Below, piece after piece: positions 47,813 through 59,128 of a stretch of 64,000 bases of DNA. The stretch spans positions 62,001 through 126,000 of the forward strand of contig NZ_PVLQ01000011.1 in assembly GCF_002980595.1 (NCBI RefSeq). Direction: 5' to 3'. A program made the position numbers and the translations under genes. Positions within the stretch are counted from its first letter, which is position 1. Every line of letters begins with the position of its first letter. This DNA comes from Malikia granosa (lineage in GTDB: Bacteria > Pseudomonadota > Gammaproteobacteria > Burkholderiales > Burkholderiaceae_C). The notes beneath the pieces are model-generated. The model was given only the letters and a program-made list of their open reading frames with translations, was not told the origin of the DNA and searched no databases.

Positions 47813-48802
47813 ATGCTCAACGTCTTCACCCTGGCCAATGGCCGCCTGTTCCAGGAAGAAATCGAATCCCTCGAGGAGCTGACCCGCTTCAAGCCGATCT
47901 GGGTCGACCTCGAATCGCCCACGCCCGAGGAGCGGCGCTGGGTGCGCCAGCATTTCGGCCTTTCGATCCCCGAGGACGCGATGGACGAGGACATCGAGGA
48001 GTCGGCGCGCTTCTTCGAGGAGGACAACGGCGAGCTGCACATCCGCTCCGACTTCCTGATCGACGACGAGGACGAACCGCGCTCGGTGCGGGTGGCCTTC
48101 ATCCTGAACCAGCAGAACGCCGGGCTCAACAGCCACGGCGTGCTGTTCTCGATCCACGACGAGGACGTGCCGGTGTTCCGCCTGCTGCGGCTGCGCGCGC
48201 GCCGCATGCCGGGCCTGATCTCGGACGCCAAGGACGTGCTGCTGAGCCTGTACGACACCGATGCCGAGTACTGCGCCGACACGGTCGAGGAGATCTACGA
48301 CGAGCTCGACGAGGTCAGCAGCAAGGTACTGGCGGGGAATGTGAGCGACGAGATGGCCGGCGAGGCGCTGGCCGCGATCGCGCGCCACCAGGACATGGCC
48401 GGCCGCATCCGGCGCAACATGATGGACACCCGGCGCGCGGTCAGCTTCATGATGCGCACCCGCATGCTGGGCGCCGAGCAGTTCGAGGACGCGCGCCAGA
48501 TCCTGCGCGACATCGACTCGCTCGACAGCCACACCGCCTTCCTGTTCGACAAGATCAACTTCCTGATGGATGCCACCGTCGGCTTCATCAACATCAACCA
48601 GAACAAGATCATCAAGATCTTCTCGGTCGCCAGCGTCGCGCTGCTGCCGCCGACGCTGATCGCCAGCATCTATGGCATGAACCTGCAGTTCCCCGAGCTG
48701 CAGTTCCTGGGAGCGGCCAGCTACCCCTATGTCGTCAGCCTGATGGTGGCCAGCGCGCTGGGACCGATGTGGTATTTCCGCAAGCGCGGCTGGCTCAAGT
48801 GA
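47813..48802 (+). CDS. corA: Magnesium/cobalt transporter CorA
   Basis: Inner-membrane pentameric Mg2+ channel. 329 aa: a cytoplasmic alpha/beta domain (1-~260), a long stalk helix, then two TM helices at the C-terminus. The selectivity motif is present in SIYGMNLQFPEL, and the tail YFRKRGWLK is basic. It starts at the ATG at 47813 after GGGAG. The leader region has a possible hairpin and a short reading frame that could sense Mg2+. Confidence 0.95.
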   Translation: MLNVFTLANGRLFQEEIESLEELTRFKPIWVDLESPTPEERRWVRQHFGLSIPEDAMDEDIEESARFFEEDNGELHIRSDFLIDDEDEPRSVRVAFILNQQNAGLNSHGVLFSIHDEDVPVFRLLRLRARRMPGLISDAKDVLLSLYDTDAEYCADTVEEIYDELDEVSSKVLAGNVSDEMAGEALAAIARHQDMAGRIRRNMMDTRRAVSFMMRTRMLGAEQFEDARQILRDIDSLDSHTAFLFDKINFLMDATVGFININQNKIIKIFSVASVALLPPTLIASIYGMNLQFPELQFLGAASYPYVVSLMVASALGPMWYFRKRGWLK

Positions 48803-48844
48803 GCCGGGCGGACCGGGGCCCGCAGGCCAGTCGCGGGCGCCGAC

Positions 48845-49600
48845 TCAGAGCAGGCTGAGCGCCACTTCCAGCATGCGGCCGCTGTAGTGGCGCGCGACCT
48901 GCTGCAGGAAGGCCGGGAAATCGACATGGGCCTGGTCGTCGGCGCGGTCCGAGATGGTTCGCACGGCGCAGAAGGGCACGCCGTAGTCGTGGCAGACCTG
49001 GGCCACCGCCGCGCTCTCCATGTCGACCGCCAACGCCGCCGCCAGTTCGGCGCGCAAGGCATGGCTCTCGGCCGCGGTGGCGACGAAGCGGTCGCCGGTG
49101 ATGATCTTGCCGGCATGCACGCGCGGCGCATGCAGGCCGAAGGCGGAACGGGTGGCCGGGTCGAGCTGCTGCGGCAGCCAGGCGATGGCCTGTTCGGCCG
49201 CCTGCTGCAGCAGCGCCAGCAGGGCTGGGTCGGCCGCCAGGCGCGAGCGGCCGTAGCCCGGTAGCTCGTGGCGCGGGAACAGCGGCGAGGCATCCATGTC
49301 ATGCTGCAGGTAGCTGCTGCCGACGACGATGTCGCCGACCGCCACCCCGTCAGCTATGCCGCCCGCCACGCCGGTGAAGATCAGCTGCTGCGGCTGGAAG
49401 CGCTCCATCAGCACCGCCGTGGTGGTGGCCGCCGCCACCTTGCCGATGCCCGACAGCACCGCGATCACCTGGTGGCCGTGCAGCTGGCCGCGCCAGAACT
49501 CGCGCCCGGCCAGGCGCTCGGGCTGCTGCCCGGGCATGAGTGCCAGCAGGCCAGCCTGTTCCTGCTGCAAGGCGCTGATGATCGCGATGGTCTGTCCCAT
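48845..49600 (-). CDS. mtnN: 5'-methylthioadenosine/S-adenosylhomocysteine nucleosidase
   Basis: Cleaves adenine from MTA and SAH, recycling methyl-cycle by-products and affecting quorum-sensing precursors. 251 aa from the ATG at 49600. Conserved segments: IAIISALQQEQAGLLALM, LIFTGVAGGIADGVAVGDIVVGS, and the catalytic VDMESAAVAQVCHDYGVPF and RTISDRAD. It ends a fadD-mtnN pair on the minus strand (7-bp gap). A few bases upstream an ATG at 49624 would overlap fadD. Confidence 0.92.
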   Translation of the reverse strand: MGQTIAIISALQQEQAGLLALMPGQQPERLAGREFWRGQLHGHQVIAVLSGIGKVAAATTTAVLMERFQPQQLIFTGVAGGIADGVAVGDIVVGSSYLQHDMDASPLFPRHELPGYGRSRLAADPALLALLQQAAEQAIAWLPQQLDPATRSAFGLHAPRVHAGKIITGDRFVATAAESHALRAELAAALAVDMESAAVAQVCHDYGVPFCAVRTISDRADDQAHVDFPAFLQQVARHYSGRMLEVALSLL

Positions 49601-49607
49601 GGCGCGA

Positions 49608-51326
49608 TTATCGAGCCTGGGCATGGCGTGCGCGCTCGAGCTCGGCGTCGCGCAGCTGGCGGCGCAGCACCTTGCCGAGCGGGTTCTTCGGCAGCTCGGT
49701 GCAGAACTCGATCCGGCGCGGCCGCTTGTAGCCGGTCAGGCGGCTGCGGCAATGGTCGCGGATCAGCTGTTCGTCGAGCTGCGGGTCGCGCCTGACGACC
49801 CAGAGCTTGACTATCTCGCCCGAATGCGGATCGGGCATGCCGACGGCGGCGCAATCGAGCACGCCGGGCAGCTCGGCCACGACGGCCTCGACCTCGCTCG
49901 GATAGACCTTGAAGCCGCTGACCAGGATCAGGTCCTTCTTGCGGTCGAGCAGGCGGAAATAGCCGCGTTCGTCCATGCTGCCGATGTCGCCGGTGCGGAA
50001 CCAGCCACCCGGCAGCATGGCCTGCGCGGTCTCCTCGGGCCGCTGCCAGTAGCCCGCCATCAGCTGCGGACCGCGGATCGCGATCTCGCCCGGCTGGCCG
50101 ACGGCCACCTCGACGCCGGCCTCGTCGACGCACATCATCCCGGTGCCCGGCAGCGGCATGCCGATCGAGCCGTCGAAGGCAGCGCCGACGACCGGATTGC
50201 AGCTGACCGAAGGGCTGGCCTCGGACAGGCCATAGCCCTCGCAGATCGGGTTGCCGGTGCGTTCCAGCCAGCGCTGCGCGACCTCGGGCTGCACCGCCAT
50301 GCCGCCGCCGACCGAGACCAGCAGGTGGCTCCAGTCGACCCGGTCGAAATCGGGATGGGCCAGCAAGGCCTTGAACAGGGTGTTGACGGCCGGAAAGATG
50401 TGCACGCGGTGCCGCGCCAGCTCCCGGATCGTGGCCGGCAGGTCGCGCGGATTCGGGATCAGCACGAACTGGCCGCCATTGCGCAGGCACAGCAGCATCG
50501 ACACCGTGAAGGCGAAGATATGGTGCAGCGGCAGGGCGCAGGCATAGCAGACCGGCGCGCCGGGTGGCAGCCGGCGCAGCGCCGGGGCATTCCAGGCCTC
50601 GGACTGCAGCACGTTGGCGATCACGTTGCGGTGCAGCAGCAGCGCGCCCTTGGCGATGCCGGTAGTGCCACCGGTGTATTGCAGCAGCGCCGGGTCGTCC
50701 GGACCCAGCGCAGGCCGGATCAGCTCGGCCTTCCGGCCCAAGGCCAGCGCGGCCTGGAAGCGCAGCGCCTGCGGCAGTTCGTAGGCCGGCACCAGGCGGC
50801 GCACCCGACGCAGCACCTGGTTCACCAGCGCGCCGCGGAACAGCCCGAGCATGTCGCCCACGGCGCACAACAGGACCTGGCGCAAGCCGGTGCGCGCCAG
50901 GCAGGCCTGCAGCGTGGCTGCGAAGTTCTCGAGCACGACGATGGCGCTGGCGCCCGAGTCGTTGAGCTGGTGCTCGAGCTCGCGCGGCGTGTAGAGCGGG
51001 TTGACGTTGACCACCACGCAGCCGGCGCGCAGGATGGCCGCGACCGTGACCGGGTACTGCGGGACATTGGGCAGCATGACCGCGATGCGCTCGCCTGGCC
51101 GCAGACCCAGGCGCTGGAAGCAGGCCGCCAGGTCGCTTGAGCGGCGGTCGAGTTCGGCATAGCTGAAATCACGTCCCATGAAGCTGCAGGCCTTGCGGTC
51201 GGCGTAGCGGCTGAAGCTGCCCTCGAGCAGCTCGACCAGCGAACGGCACTGGCCGACATCGATGTCGGCTGGCATGCCGGGCGGATAGTGGCCCAGCCAG
51301 GGGCGGTCTGCTGCGGTGCTGGCCAT
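49608..51326 (-). CDS. fadD: Long-chain fatty acid-CoA ligase
   Basis: Activates fatty acids with ATP and CoA. 572 aa, full length. AMP-binding motifs: LLQYTGGTTGIAKGALLLHRN, ICEGYGLSEASPSVSCNP, GYWQRPEETAQAM, GWFRTGDIG and RKKDLILVSGFKVYPSEVE, plus the Lys in NPLGKVLRRQL. It precedes mtnN. The acyl length is inferred from family resemblance only. Confidence 0.92.
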   Translation of the reverse strand: MASTAADRPWLGHYPPGMPADIDVGQCRSLVELLEGSFSRYADRKACSFMGRDFSYAELDRRSSDLAACFQRLGLRPGERIAVMLPNVPQYPVTVAAILRAGCVVVNVNPLYTPRELEHQLNDSGASAIVVLENFAATLQACLARTGLRQVLLCAVGDMLGLFRGALVNQVLRRVRRLVPAYELPQALRFQAALALGRKAELIRPALGPDDPALLQYTGGTTGIAKGALLLHRNVIANVLQSEAWNAPALRRLPPGAPVCYACALPLHHIFAFTVSMLLCLRNGGQFVLIPNPRDLPATIRELARHRVHIFPAVNTLFKALLAHPDFDRVDWSHLLVSVGGGMAVQPEVAQRWLERTGNPICEGYGLSEASPSVSCNPVVGAAFDGSIGMPLPGTGMMCVDEAGVEVAVGQPGEIAIRGPQLMAGYWQRPEETAQAMLPGGWFRTGDIGSMDERGYFRLLDRKKDLILVSGFKVYPSEVEAVVAELPGVLDCAAVGMPDPHSGEIVKLWVVRRDPQLDEQLIRDHCRSRLTGYKRPRRIEFCTELPKNPLGKVLRRQLRDAELERARHAQAR

Positions 51327-51448
51327 GTCGTCTCCGGGTCATGTGCAGGCGGGACCCTGCCCCTCGAGGCAGGTCGACAAGCCATTATCGGGTCGGGAAT
51401 GGATCTGGACAGGATAGCCTTGCACCCCACTACAATTGATAAATACGC

Positions 51449-52855
<1,407 letters not shown>

Positions 52856-52990
52856 AAGCGGCGCCGCGGCCGGTCCCGACGCGCTGGCAAGGTCAGCGTT
52901 GCCCTGCCGCAACAATGATACAAAAGCACACACCATGGCCGGTGACACAGGACTAGACTGGCTCCGTTGTCAACAGCCGAAAGGGAGATC

Positions 52991-53506
52991 ATGAAACTCA
53001 TCAGCAAGACCGCCGCGATCGCCGCAATGGCCCTGGCCGCCGCGGGTGCACAAGCCCAGCTCTATGGCGAACTCGGCTATTCCGCCCTCGATGTCAAGGG
53101 CAGCGGGATCAGCGTCAACCTGGGCGCCTTGACCGGCACCGTAGGCTACGACCTGCACCCGAACCTGGCCGTCGAGGGCATGCTGGCCTTCGGCGTCAAC
53201 GACGACAAGGTCAACGGCGCCAAGGTCGAGCTCGAGCACAGCTATGGCCTGTTCGCCAAGCCGCGCATCATGCTGAGCCCGAACTTCGAGCTGTTCGGCC
53301 GCCTCGGCTATGTGGAGAGCAAGCTCAAGGCCTCGGCGCCGGGCTATGGCTCGCTGACCGACACCGACGGCGACTGGGCCTATGGCCTGGGTGGCAACTA
53401 CTATTTCGACCGCAACAGCTACCTGAGCGCCAACTACCTGCGCTTCTACGACAAGGACAATGTCAAGGGTGATGGCTTCACCATCGGCGTCGGCATGAGG
53501 TTCTGA
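52991..53506 (+). CDS. Small outer-membrane beta-barrel protein
   Basis: 171 aa with signal peptide MKLISKTAAIAAMALAAAGAQA. The rest shows eight amphipathic strands (AQLYGELGYSALDV; FELFGRLGYVESKL; SYLSANYLRFYD; GFTIGVGMRF) ending in Phe, as in OmpA/OmpW-like 8-strand barrels. The start is the ATG at 52991 after AGGGAGATC. It is followed by a strong terminator at 53547-53573. No partner is obvious. Confidence 0.85.
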   Translation: MKLISKTAAIAAMALAAAGAQAQLYGELGYSALDVKGSGISVNLGALTGTVGYDLHPNLAVEGMLAFGVNDDKVNGAKVELEHSYGLFAKPRIMLSPNFELFGRLGYVESKLKASAPGYGSLTDTDGDWAYGLGGNYYFDRNSYLSANYLRFYDKDNVKGDGFTIGVGMRF

Positions 53507-53546
53507 GCGCGGACCGCGGCCGGCAGCGGCTGCCGGCCCATTGCCC

Positions 53547-53573
53547 ACCCGGCCACTGGCCGGGTTTCTTTTT
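53547..53573 (+). terminator. Rho-independent terminator after the outer-membrane barrel gene
   Basis: CCCGGCCA (53548-53555) pairs with TGGCCGGG (53557-53564), followed by TTTCTTTTT. A compact GC stem with a strong T run. Confidence 0.88.
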
Positions 53574-53630
53574 GGCTGCGCGCCTGGCGCGCGATCCGGG
53601 CCACTGCCGCTCGCTGGCGATAATCGCGGC

Positions 53631-54107
53631 ATGAACACAAGATGGAAACCCAGCGTCACGGTGGCCGCGATCATCGAGCGCGACGGCCGCTACCTGCTGG
53701 TCGAAGAGCAGACCCCCGAGGGCCTGCGGCTGAACAATCCGGCCGGCCACCTCGATCCCGGCGAAAGCCCGGTCCAGGGCTGCCGGCGCGAGACGCTGGA
53801 GGAAACCACGCACCGCTTCGAGCCCGAGTCGCTGGTCGGCATCTACCTGTCGCGCTCGGTGCTGCCGGGCGATGCCGGCGATGTGACCTATATGCGCTTC
53901 GCCTTCTGCGGCCAGCTCGGCGAGCCGGTGCCTGGCGCCCAACTCGATACCGGCATCCTGCGCACGCTCTGGCTGACGCCCGACGAGCTGCGCGCCAGCC
54001 GCGAACGCCTGCGCAGCCCGCTGGTGTTGCAATGCATCGAGGACCACCTGGCCGGGCGCCGCTATCCGCTCGAGCTGATCCACACCGATCCGTCGGTCAC
54101 CGCATAA
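53631..54107 (+). CDS. nudJ: NUDIX hydrolase, NudJ-like
   Basis: 158 aa. The NUDIX box is complete: GHLDPGESPVQGCRRETLEET, with the REx2EE catalytic core. The start MNTRWKPSVTVAAIIERDGRYLLVEE and the TRxSV... tail resemble NudJ, which removes phosphates from thiamine pyrophosphate and other pyrophosphates. It is co-directional with yaeQ, 10 bp apart. Confidence 0.88.
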   Translation: MNTRWKPSVTVAAIIERDGRYLLVEEQTPEGLRLNNPAGHLDPGESPVQGCRRETLEETTHRFEPESLVGIYLSRSVLPGDAGDVTYMRFAFCGQLGEPVPGAQLDTGILRTLWLTPDELRASRERLRSPLVLQCIEDHLAGRRYPLELIHTDPSVTA

Positions 54108-54117
54108 AGGAAACCCG

Positions 54118-54678
54118 ATGGCCATCAAGTCCACCATCTTCAAGGCGAACCTGCAGATCGCCGACATCGACCACAACTACTACGCCGACCACAGCCTGAC
54201 GCTGGCGCGCCATCCGAGCGAGACCGATCAGCGCATGATGGTGCGTCTCGTCGCGCTGGCGCTCAACGCGCACGAGCTGCAGGATACCTGCGGCGGCGAC
54301 GGCACGCTGGCGTTTGGCGCCGGCCTGTCCGACGTGACCGACCCGGACGTGCACCTGACCGACTTCACCGGCCGCAAGCGGCTCTGGATCGAGGTCGGCC
54401 AGCCCGAGGACAAGCCGCTGCTGAAGGCCTGCAGCCAGGCCGATGCGGTGCGCGTCTATGCCTTCGCGCATGCCGCCGACATCTGGTGGAAGGGCATCGA
54501 GGGCAAGTTGAGCCGGCTCGACAAGCTGCAGGTCTGGCGCCTGCCGACCGAGGCGGCACAGGAACTCGAAGGCCTGGCCGAGCGCAGCATGCAGCTGCAG
54601 GCCACCATCCACGACCAGGTGCTGACGCTCAGCAGCGACAAGGGCAGCGTGAGCCTGGAAGCGACGCGCTGGAAGTGA
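54118..54678 (+). CDS. yaeQ: YaeQ family protein
   Basis: 186 aa, full length. The sequence MAIKSTIFKANLQIADIDHNYYADHSLTLARHPSETDQRMMVRLVALAL is the family hallmark; WIEVGQPEDKPLLKACSQA continues it. YaeQ has a restriction-endonuclease-like fold, but its role is not settled. It follows nudJ in a probable two-gene operon. Confidence 0.93.
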   Translation: MAIKSTIFKANLQIADIDHNYYADHSLTLARHPSETDQRMMVRLVALALNAHELQDTCGGDGTLAFGAGLSDVTDPDVHLTDFTGRKRLWIEVGQPEDKPLLKACSQADAVRVYAFAHAADIWWKGIEGKLSRLDKLQVWRLPTEAAQELEGLAERSMQLQATIHDQVLTLSSDKGSVSLEATRWK

Positions 54679-54717
54679 CCGCCGGCGCCTGACCCAGGTC
54701 CAGGCGTCAGAACCGGA

Positions 54718-55449
54718 TCAGGTCGACAGCGCGATCGCGGCCAGCGCGGCGATCGCTGCGGTCTCGGCGCGCAGCACGCGCGGGCCCAGCGTGACCGGCG
54801 CGAAGCCCTGGACCAGCAGCGCCTGCTCCTCCTGCGGCGACAGGCCGCCCTCGGGGCCATGGACCAGCAGCAGCGGTGCCGCCGGATCGGTGGCCGCCAC
54901 CTGCAGCAGCGGCCTGGAACCCGGCGCCAGCGACAGCACGCCGCGCAGCAGGCCCTCGGGCGCGGGCTGGCGCAGCCAGTCGTCCAAGCTGCGCACCGGA
55001 TGGATCAGCGGCACGCGGTTGCCGCCGCACTGCTCGCAGGCCGCGATGGCGACCGCCTGCCAGTGGGCCTGCTTCTTGTCGGCGCGCTCGCCCTTGAGGC
55101 GCAGCACGCTGCGCTCGGTCATCAGCGGCTGGAGGCTGGCGACACCGAGCTCGGTCGCCTTCTCGACCAGCCAGTCCATGCGCTCGTTGGCCGGCATGCC
55201 GACCGCCAGGTGCACGGCGCGCGCCGGCTCGCGCTCGACCGCATGATGGGCGCCGACCTCGACCTCGACGCTGCTGCGGCCCATCCTGAGCACGGTCGCG
55301 TCCCATTCGCCGCCGCAGACCGGATCGCCGAACAGGGTGATGCCGTCGCCGGGCTGCAGCCGCAGCACCTGGACATGGCGCGCGCCCTCGGGCGTGAGTT
55401 CAAGCTGCAGGCCGGCCTGCAGGGCATGGGGCTGGTAGATGCGCGGCAT
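54718..55449 (-). CDS. rsmE: 16S rRNA (uracil-1498-N3)-methyltransferase
   Basis: SPOUT methyltransferase, 243 aa. The N-terminus MPRIYQPHALQAGLQLEL and the C-terminal knot motifs LLLVHGPEGGLSPQEEQALL and LGPRVLRAETAAIAALA are diagnostic. It lies 3 bp after amgK on the same strand, so the two form an operon. It modifies U1498 in helix 44 of 16S rRNA. Confidence 0.95.
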   Translation of the reverse strand: MPRIYQPHALQAGLQLELTPEGARHVQVLRLQPGDGITLFGDPVCGGEWDATVLRMGRSSVEVEVGAHHAVEREPARAVHLAVGMPANERMDWLVEKATELGVASLQPLMTERSVLRLKGERADKKQAHWQAVAIAACEQCGGNRVPLIHPVRSLDDWLRQPAPEGLLRGVLSLAPGSRPLLQVAATDPAAPLLLVHGPEGGLSPQEEQALLVQGFAPVTLGPRVLRAETAAIAALAAIALST

Positions 55450-55452
55450 GGC

Positions 55453-56559
55453 TCAGGTCCTGCCGTAGGCAAAGCCGGTCGCGGCTTCCCAGCCCTCGAC
55501 CTTGTCGATCAGGCGCAGCAGGGGGGTGAGCTCGCGGTAGCGCAACGCGGTGCTGCGGATGTAGTGGATGAAGCGCGGCGCATCGGCCAGGTACTGCGGC
55601 TTGCCGTCGCGCAGCGTCAGGCGCGCGAAGATGCCGGCGACCTTGAGGTGGCGCTGCAGCGCCATCCAGTCGACCGCGCGGTAGAAGGCGCCGAAGTCGC
55701 TGCTCCAGCCATCGAAGTCGAGCAGGCCGGCCTTGCGCGCGCGCTCCCAGTAGCGGATCGTGACGTCGAGCACGAAATCCTCCTCCCAGCTCAGGAAGGC
55801 GTCGCGCGTCAGGCAGGCGATGTCGTAGGTGATCGGGCCCCAGACCGCGTCCTGGAAGTCGAGCACGCCCAGACGCCGGGCCGGATCGGTGGGATCGAAG
55901 CCTGCGCGCGGCAGCATCAGGTTGCGCGGCATGAAGTCGCGGTGCACCAGCACGGTCGGCGCGGCCAGGTTGCGCTCGACCAGCAGCGCGAAGGTCTTGT
56001 CCAGCGTCGCGCGCATCGCAGCGTCGATCGCCACGCCCTTGTGCTGCGCCAGGTACCAGTCGGGGAACAGCTGCAGCTCGCGCTGCAGCAGCGCGGCGTC
56101 ATAGGCCGGCAGCCAGTCCGGACGCGCGCTGCGCTGCAGCTCGAGCAAGGCCGTGGTGGCATCCTTGAAATAGGGCAGCGCCTCGTCTTGCCGCTTCGGG
56201 TCGAGCACGGTCAGCAAGGTCCGGTCGCCCAGGTCGTCGAGCAGCATGAAGCCGCCCGCCTGGTCCCAGTCCAGCACTTCGGGCACGCGCACGCCGGCCT
56301 CGCGCAGCAGCGCGGCGACCTGGACGAAGGGCTGGCAGTTTTCCTTCTCGGGCGGCGCGTCCATGATCACGCGCGTGCCAGCGGCCGCATCGATGCGGAA
56401 ATAGCGCCGGAAGCTCGCGTCGGCCGAGGCCAGGCGCAGGCTGGCGGGCAGCAGGCCATGCGCGGCAGCCGCCCGGGCCAGCCAGGCCTCGAAGGCGGAC
56501 TGGCGCTGCGGGTCGGTCCAGGCAATGGAGGACGGGTTGGCGGAAGGGTCTTGTGACAT
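55453..56559 (-). CDS. amgK: N-acetylmuramate/N-acetylglucosamine kinase AmgK
   Basis: 368-aa APH-like sugar kinase of the peptidoglycan-recycling route. It carries the kinase segments LVHRDFMPRNLMLP (catalytic HRDFMxxN) and RLGVLDFQDAVWGP (DFQD). The related MurU nucleotidyltransferase, often next in line, is not adjacent; rsmE follows. It is divergent from lptD, as is common in betaproteobacteria and pseudomonads. Confidence 0.93.
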   Translation of the reverse strand: MSQDPSANPSSIAWTDPQRQSAFEAWLARAAAAHGLLPASLRLASADASFRRYFRIDAAAGTRVIMDAPPEKENCQPFVQVAALLREAGVRVPEVLDWDQAGGFMLLDDLGDRTLLTVLDPKRQDEALPYFKDATTALLELQRSARPDWLPAYDAALLQRELQLFPDWYLAQHKGVAIDAAMRATLDKTFALLVERNLAAPTVLVHRDFMPRNLMLPRAGFDPTDPARRLGVLDFQDAVWGPITYDIACLTRDAFLSWEEDFVLDVTIRYWERARKAGLLDFDGWSSDFGAFYRAVDWMALQRHLKVAGIFARLTLRDGKPQYLADAPRFIHYIRSTALRYRELTPLLRLIDKVEGWEAATGFAYGRT

Positions 56560-56686
56560 GTATAAGCTGGATCTGGCGCACCACAGGTCTGGCCTGCAGC
56601 AGCGACCCGCGGCGCGGGCCTCGTGGATAATTGCCCAGCTATTCTACGAACGGCGCGTCCGCGCGCCACCAAGCCCTCATCAACCC

Positions 56687-59128
56687 GTGCCCTCCGAGCC
56701 CCACAACGCCGCCCCGCCGCGACTGCGCCTGCGCCCCGTCAGCGCTGCCTTGCGCGCTGCCTTCCTGCTTGCGGCCGGCAACGCGCTGCTGGGTCAGGCT
56801 GCCGCCCAGTCCAGTGACGTAGAGCCCGGGCTGGTCCTGCAGCCCAGCCTGCAATTGCAGGAACGCCTGGCCGGCGACTCGCGGCAGGCGGGGCCGACCT
56901 TCCTCTACGGCGACCAGATCGAGGGCCAGACCGATGTCCGGACCCTGGTCGAGGGCCATGCCGAACTGCGACGCCACGAGATGGTGCTCAAGGCGGGCCG
57001 GATCGAGCATGACGTGGCCGACGACACCGTGCGCGCCAGCGGCGGGGTCCGCATCAACCGGCTCGGCAACGTCTACGAGGGCCCCGAGCTGCAGCTCAAG
57101 CTCGACAGCAACGAGGGCTATTTCCTGCAGCCGCGCTTCACGCTGCTCAAGAACGGCGGCCAGGGCCAGGCGAGCCGGCTCGATTTCCTGGGGCCGGACC
57201 GCTCCAGCGCCGAGCAGGTGATCTATTCGACCTGCGCCCGCCCCGAATCGGGCCCCTGGAACCCCGACTGGTGGGTGTCGGCCAGCCGGATGGAGTTCGA
57301 CAGCGCGACCGATACCGGGACTGCGCACCAGGGGGTGCTGCATTTCCAGGGCCTGCCGGTGCTGGCGGCGCCCTATCTGCAGTTCCCGCTGTCCGACAAG
57401 CGACGCACCGGCTTGCTGCCGCCGAGCTTCAACATCGGCACCCAAAGCGGCATCGAGGTCTCGCTGCCCTACTACCTCAACCTCGCGCCCCAGCGTGACG
57501 CCACGCTGACCCCGACGCTGATGAGCAAGCGCGGCCTGGACCTGGCCGGCGAATTCCGCTATCTGGACAGCGACTACAGCGGCGAGTGGCGGGGTGCCTA
57601 CATGGGCAACGACCAGCTGCGCTCGGCCGACCGCTGGCAGGCCTCGATCCAGCACCGGCAGCGCCTGTCTGCGCCGACCGGGATCGACAACCTGGGCCTG
57701 CGGCTGAACCTGAACCAGGTCAGCGACGCCAACTACTGGCGCGACTTCCCGCAATCGAGCAAGGTGCTGACGCAGCGCCTGCTGCCGAGCGAGGCCGTGC
57801 TGTCCTGGGGCAGCGGCGACTGGTCGTTCTCGGCCGGCAGCTACAGCTGGCAGACGCTGCAGGACCCGGCGCCGGCAGCCCAGATCCTCGCGCCCTATGA
57901 CCGCGTGCCCTCGCTGGCGGCCCGACTGGCGCCGGCGCCATTCAGCCTGGCCGGCAATCCGGGCTGGCAGGGCTCGCTGCAGACCGAGCTGACCCAGTTC
58001 GCCACCGACCGCCAGGTCCAGATCGGCAACGGCCAGACCGCCACCGTGCTGGACGGCCAGCGGGCGCTGGCAGTGGCCCAGCTCAGCAAGAGCTGGCAGG
58101 CGCCGGGCTGGTTCGTCAAGCCCGGCATGCAGATGCACCTGCGCCAGTACCAGTTCGACCAGGCGCTCGGCAATGGCCGGTCGAGCCAGGGCCTGGCGGT
58201 GCCGACGCTCAGCCTGGACAGCGGCCTTTTCTTCGAGCGCGAGGCGCGCTATTTCGGCCGCGACCTGGTGCAGACGCTCGAGCCCCGGCTCTACTACTCG
58301 CACACCCCCTACCGCGAGCAGGGCTATCTGCCGAGCTACGACAGTGCGCCCTACGACTTCAACCTGAGCACCATCTACCTGTCCAACCCCTATGCCGGCC
58401 ATGACCGCATCGCCGACCTCGATGCGCTGACCGTCGGTGCGACGACCCGCCTGCTGCATCCCGACAACGGCGCCGAGCTGGTGAGCCTGGGCGTGGCGCA
58501 GCGCTACCGCTTCCGCGAGCAGCGCATCGGACTGCCAGGCGAGAGCGCGATGTCGGCCGGCCTGACCGACCTGCTGCTCGGCGCGCGGGTGCAATGGACG
58601 CCGCAGTGGTCGCTCGACAGCAGCCTGCAATACAACCCCGAGAGCGGCGAATCGACCCGCAACACGCTGAGCCTGCGCTACATGCCGGGGCCCTACCGCG
58701 TGCTGAGCACCGCCTACCGGGTCAAGCAGCAGACGGCGGTCGAAAGCAGCCGCCAGCTCGACCTGGGCTGGCAATGGCCGCTGCAGGGCCTGTTCGGCCA
58801 GGCGCCGGACGGCGTGGCGGGCCGCGGCCTGGGGCCGAACCAGTGGTACAGCGTCGGCCGCATCAACTACAGCCTGCCCGAGAACAAGATTGTCGATCTG
58901 CTGGTCGGCTTCGAATACGATGCCTGCTGCTGGATCGGCCGGGTCGTGCTGGAGCGGCTGCAGAACAGCCAGTCGGGCGCCAACCAGCGCATCATGTTCC
59001 AGCTCGAGTTCTCGGGTTTCACCCGCATCGGCTCCAGCCCGCTGCAGTCCTTGCGCAACAATGTGCCCCGCTATCAATCCCTGCGTGAAGAAATCAATCC
59101 GCCCAGCCGGTTCGAGCGTTATGAATAA
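56687..59128 (+). CDS. lptD: LPS-assembly protein LptD
   Basis: Large outer-membrane barrel that places LPS on the cell surface, with LptE as plug. 813 aa from the GTG at 56687. An ATG at 56525 would overlap amgK and give a longer, unlikely start. A signal peptide (LRAAFLLAAGNALLGQAAAQ) is followed by the OstA-like jellyroll domain (~40-200) and then the beta-barrel. Cys pairs occur near the N-terminal domain (YSTCARPES) and the C-terminus (YDACCWIGRVV), as needed for the LptD disulfides. It overlaps surA by 8 bp. Confidence 0.94.
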   Translation: MPSEPHNAAPPRLRLRPVSAALRAAFLLAAGNALLGQAAAQSSDVEPGLVLQPSLQLQERLAGDSRQAGPTFLYGDQIEGQTDVRTLVEGHAELRRHEMVLKAGRIEHDVADDTVRASGGVRINRLGNVYEGPELQLKLDSNEGYFLQPRFTLLKNGGQGQASRLDFLGPDRSSAEQVIYSTCARPESGPWNPDWWVSASRMEFDSATDTGTAHQGVLHFQGLPVLAAPYLQFPLSDKRRTGLLPPSFNIGTQSGIEVSLPYYLNLAPQRDATLTPTLMSKRGLDLAGEFRYLDSDYSGEWRGAYMGNDQLRSADRWQASIQHRQRLSAPTGIDNLGLRLNLNQVSDANYWRDFPQSSKVLTQRLLPSEAVLSWGSGDWSFSAGSYSWQTLQDPAPAAQILAPYDRVPSLAARLAPAPFSLAGNPGWQGSLQTELTQFATDRQVQIGNGQTATVLDGQRALAVAQLSKSWQAPGWFVKPGMQMHLRQYQFDQALGNGRSSQGLAVPTLSLDSGLFFEREARYFGRDLVQTLEPRLYYSHTPYREQGYLPSYDSAPYDFNLSTIYLSNPYAGHDRIADLDALTVGATTRLLHPDNGAELVSLGVAQRYRFREQRIGLPGESAMSAGLTDLLLGARVQWTPQWSLDSSLQYNPESGESTRNTLSLRYMPGPYRVLSTAYRVKQQTAVESSRQLDLGWQWPLQGLFGQAPDGVAGRGLGPNQWYSVGRINYSLPENKIVDLLVGFEYDACCWIGRVVLERLQNSQSGANQRIMFQLEFSGFTRIGSSPLQSLRNNVPRYQSLREEINPPSRFERYE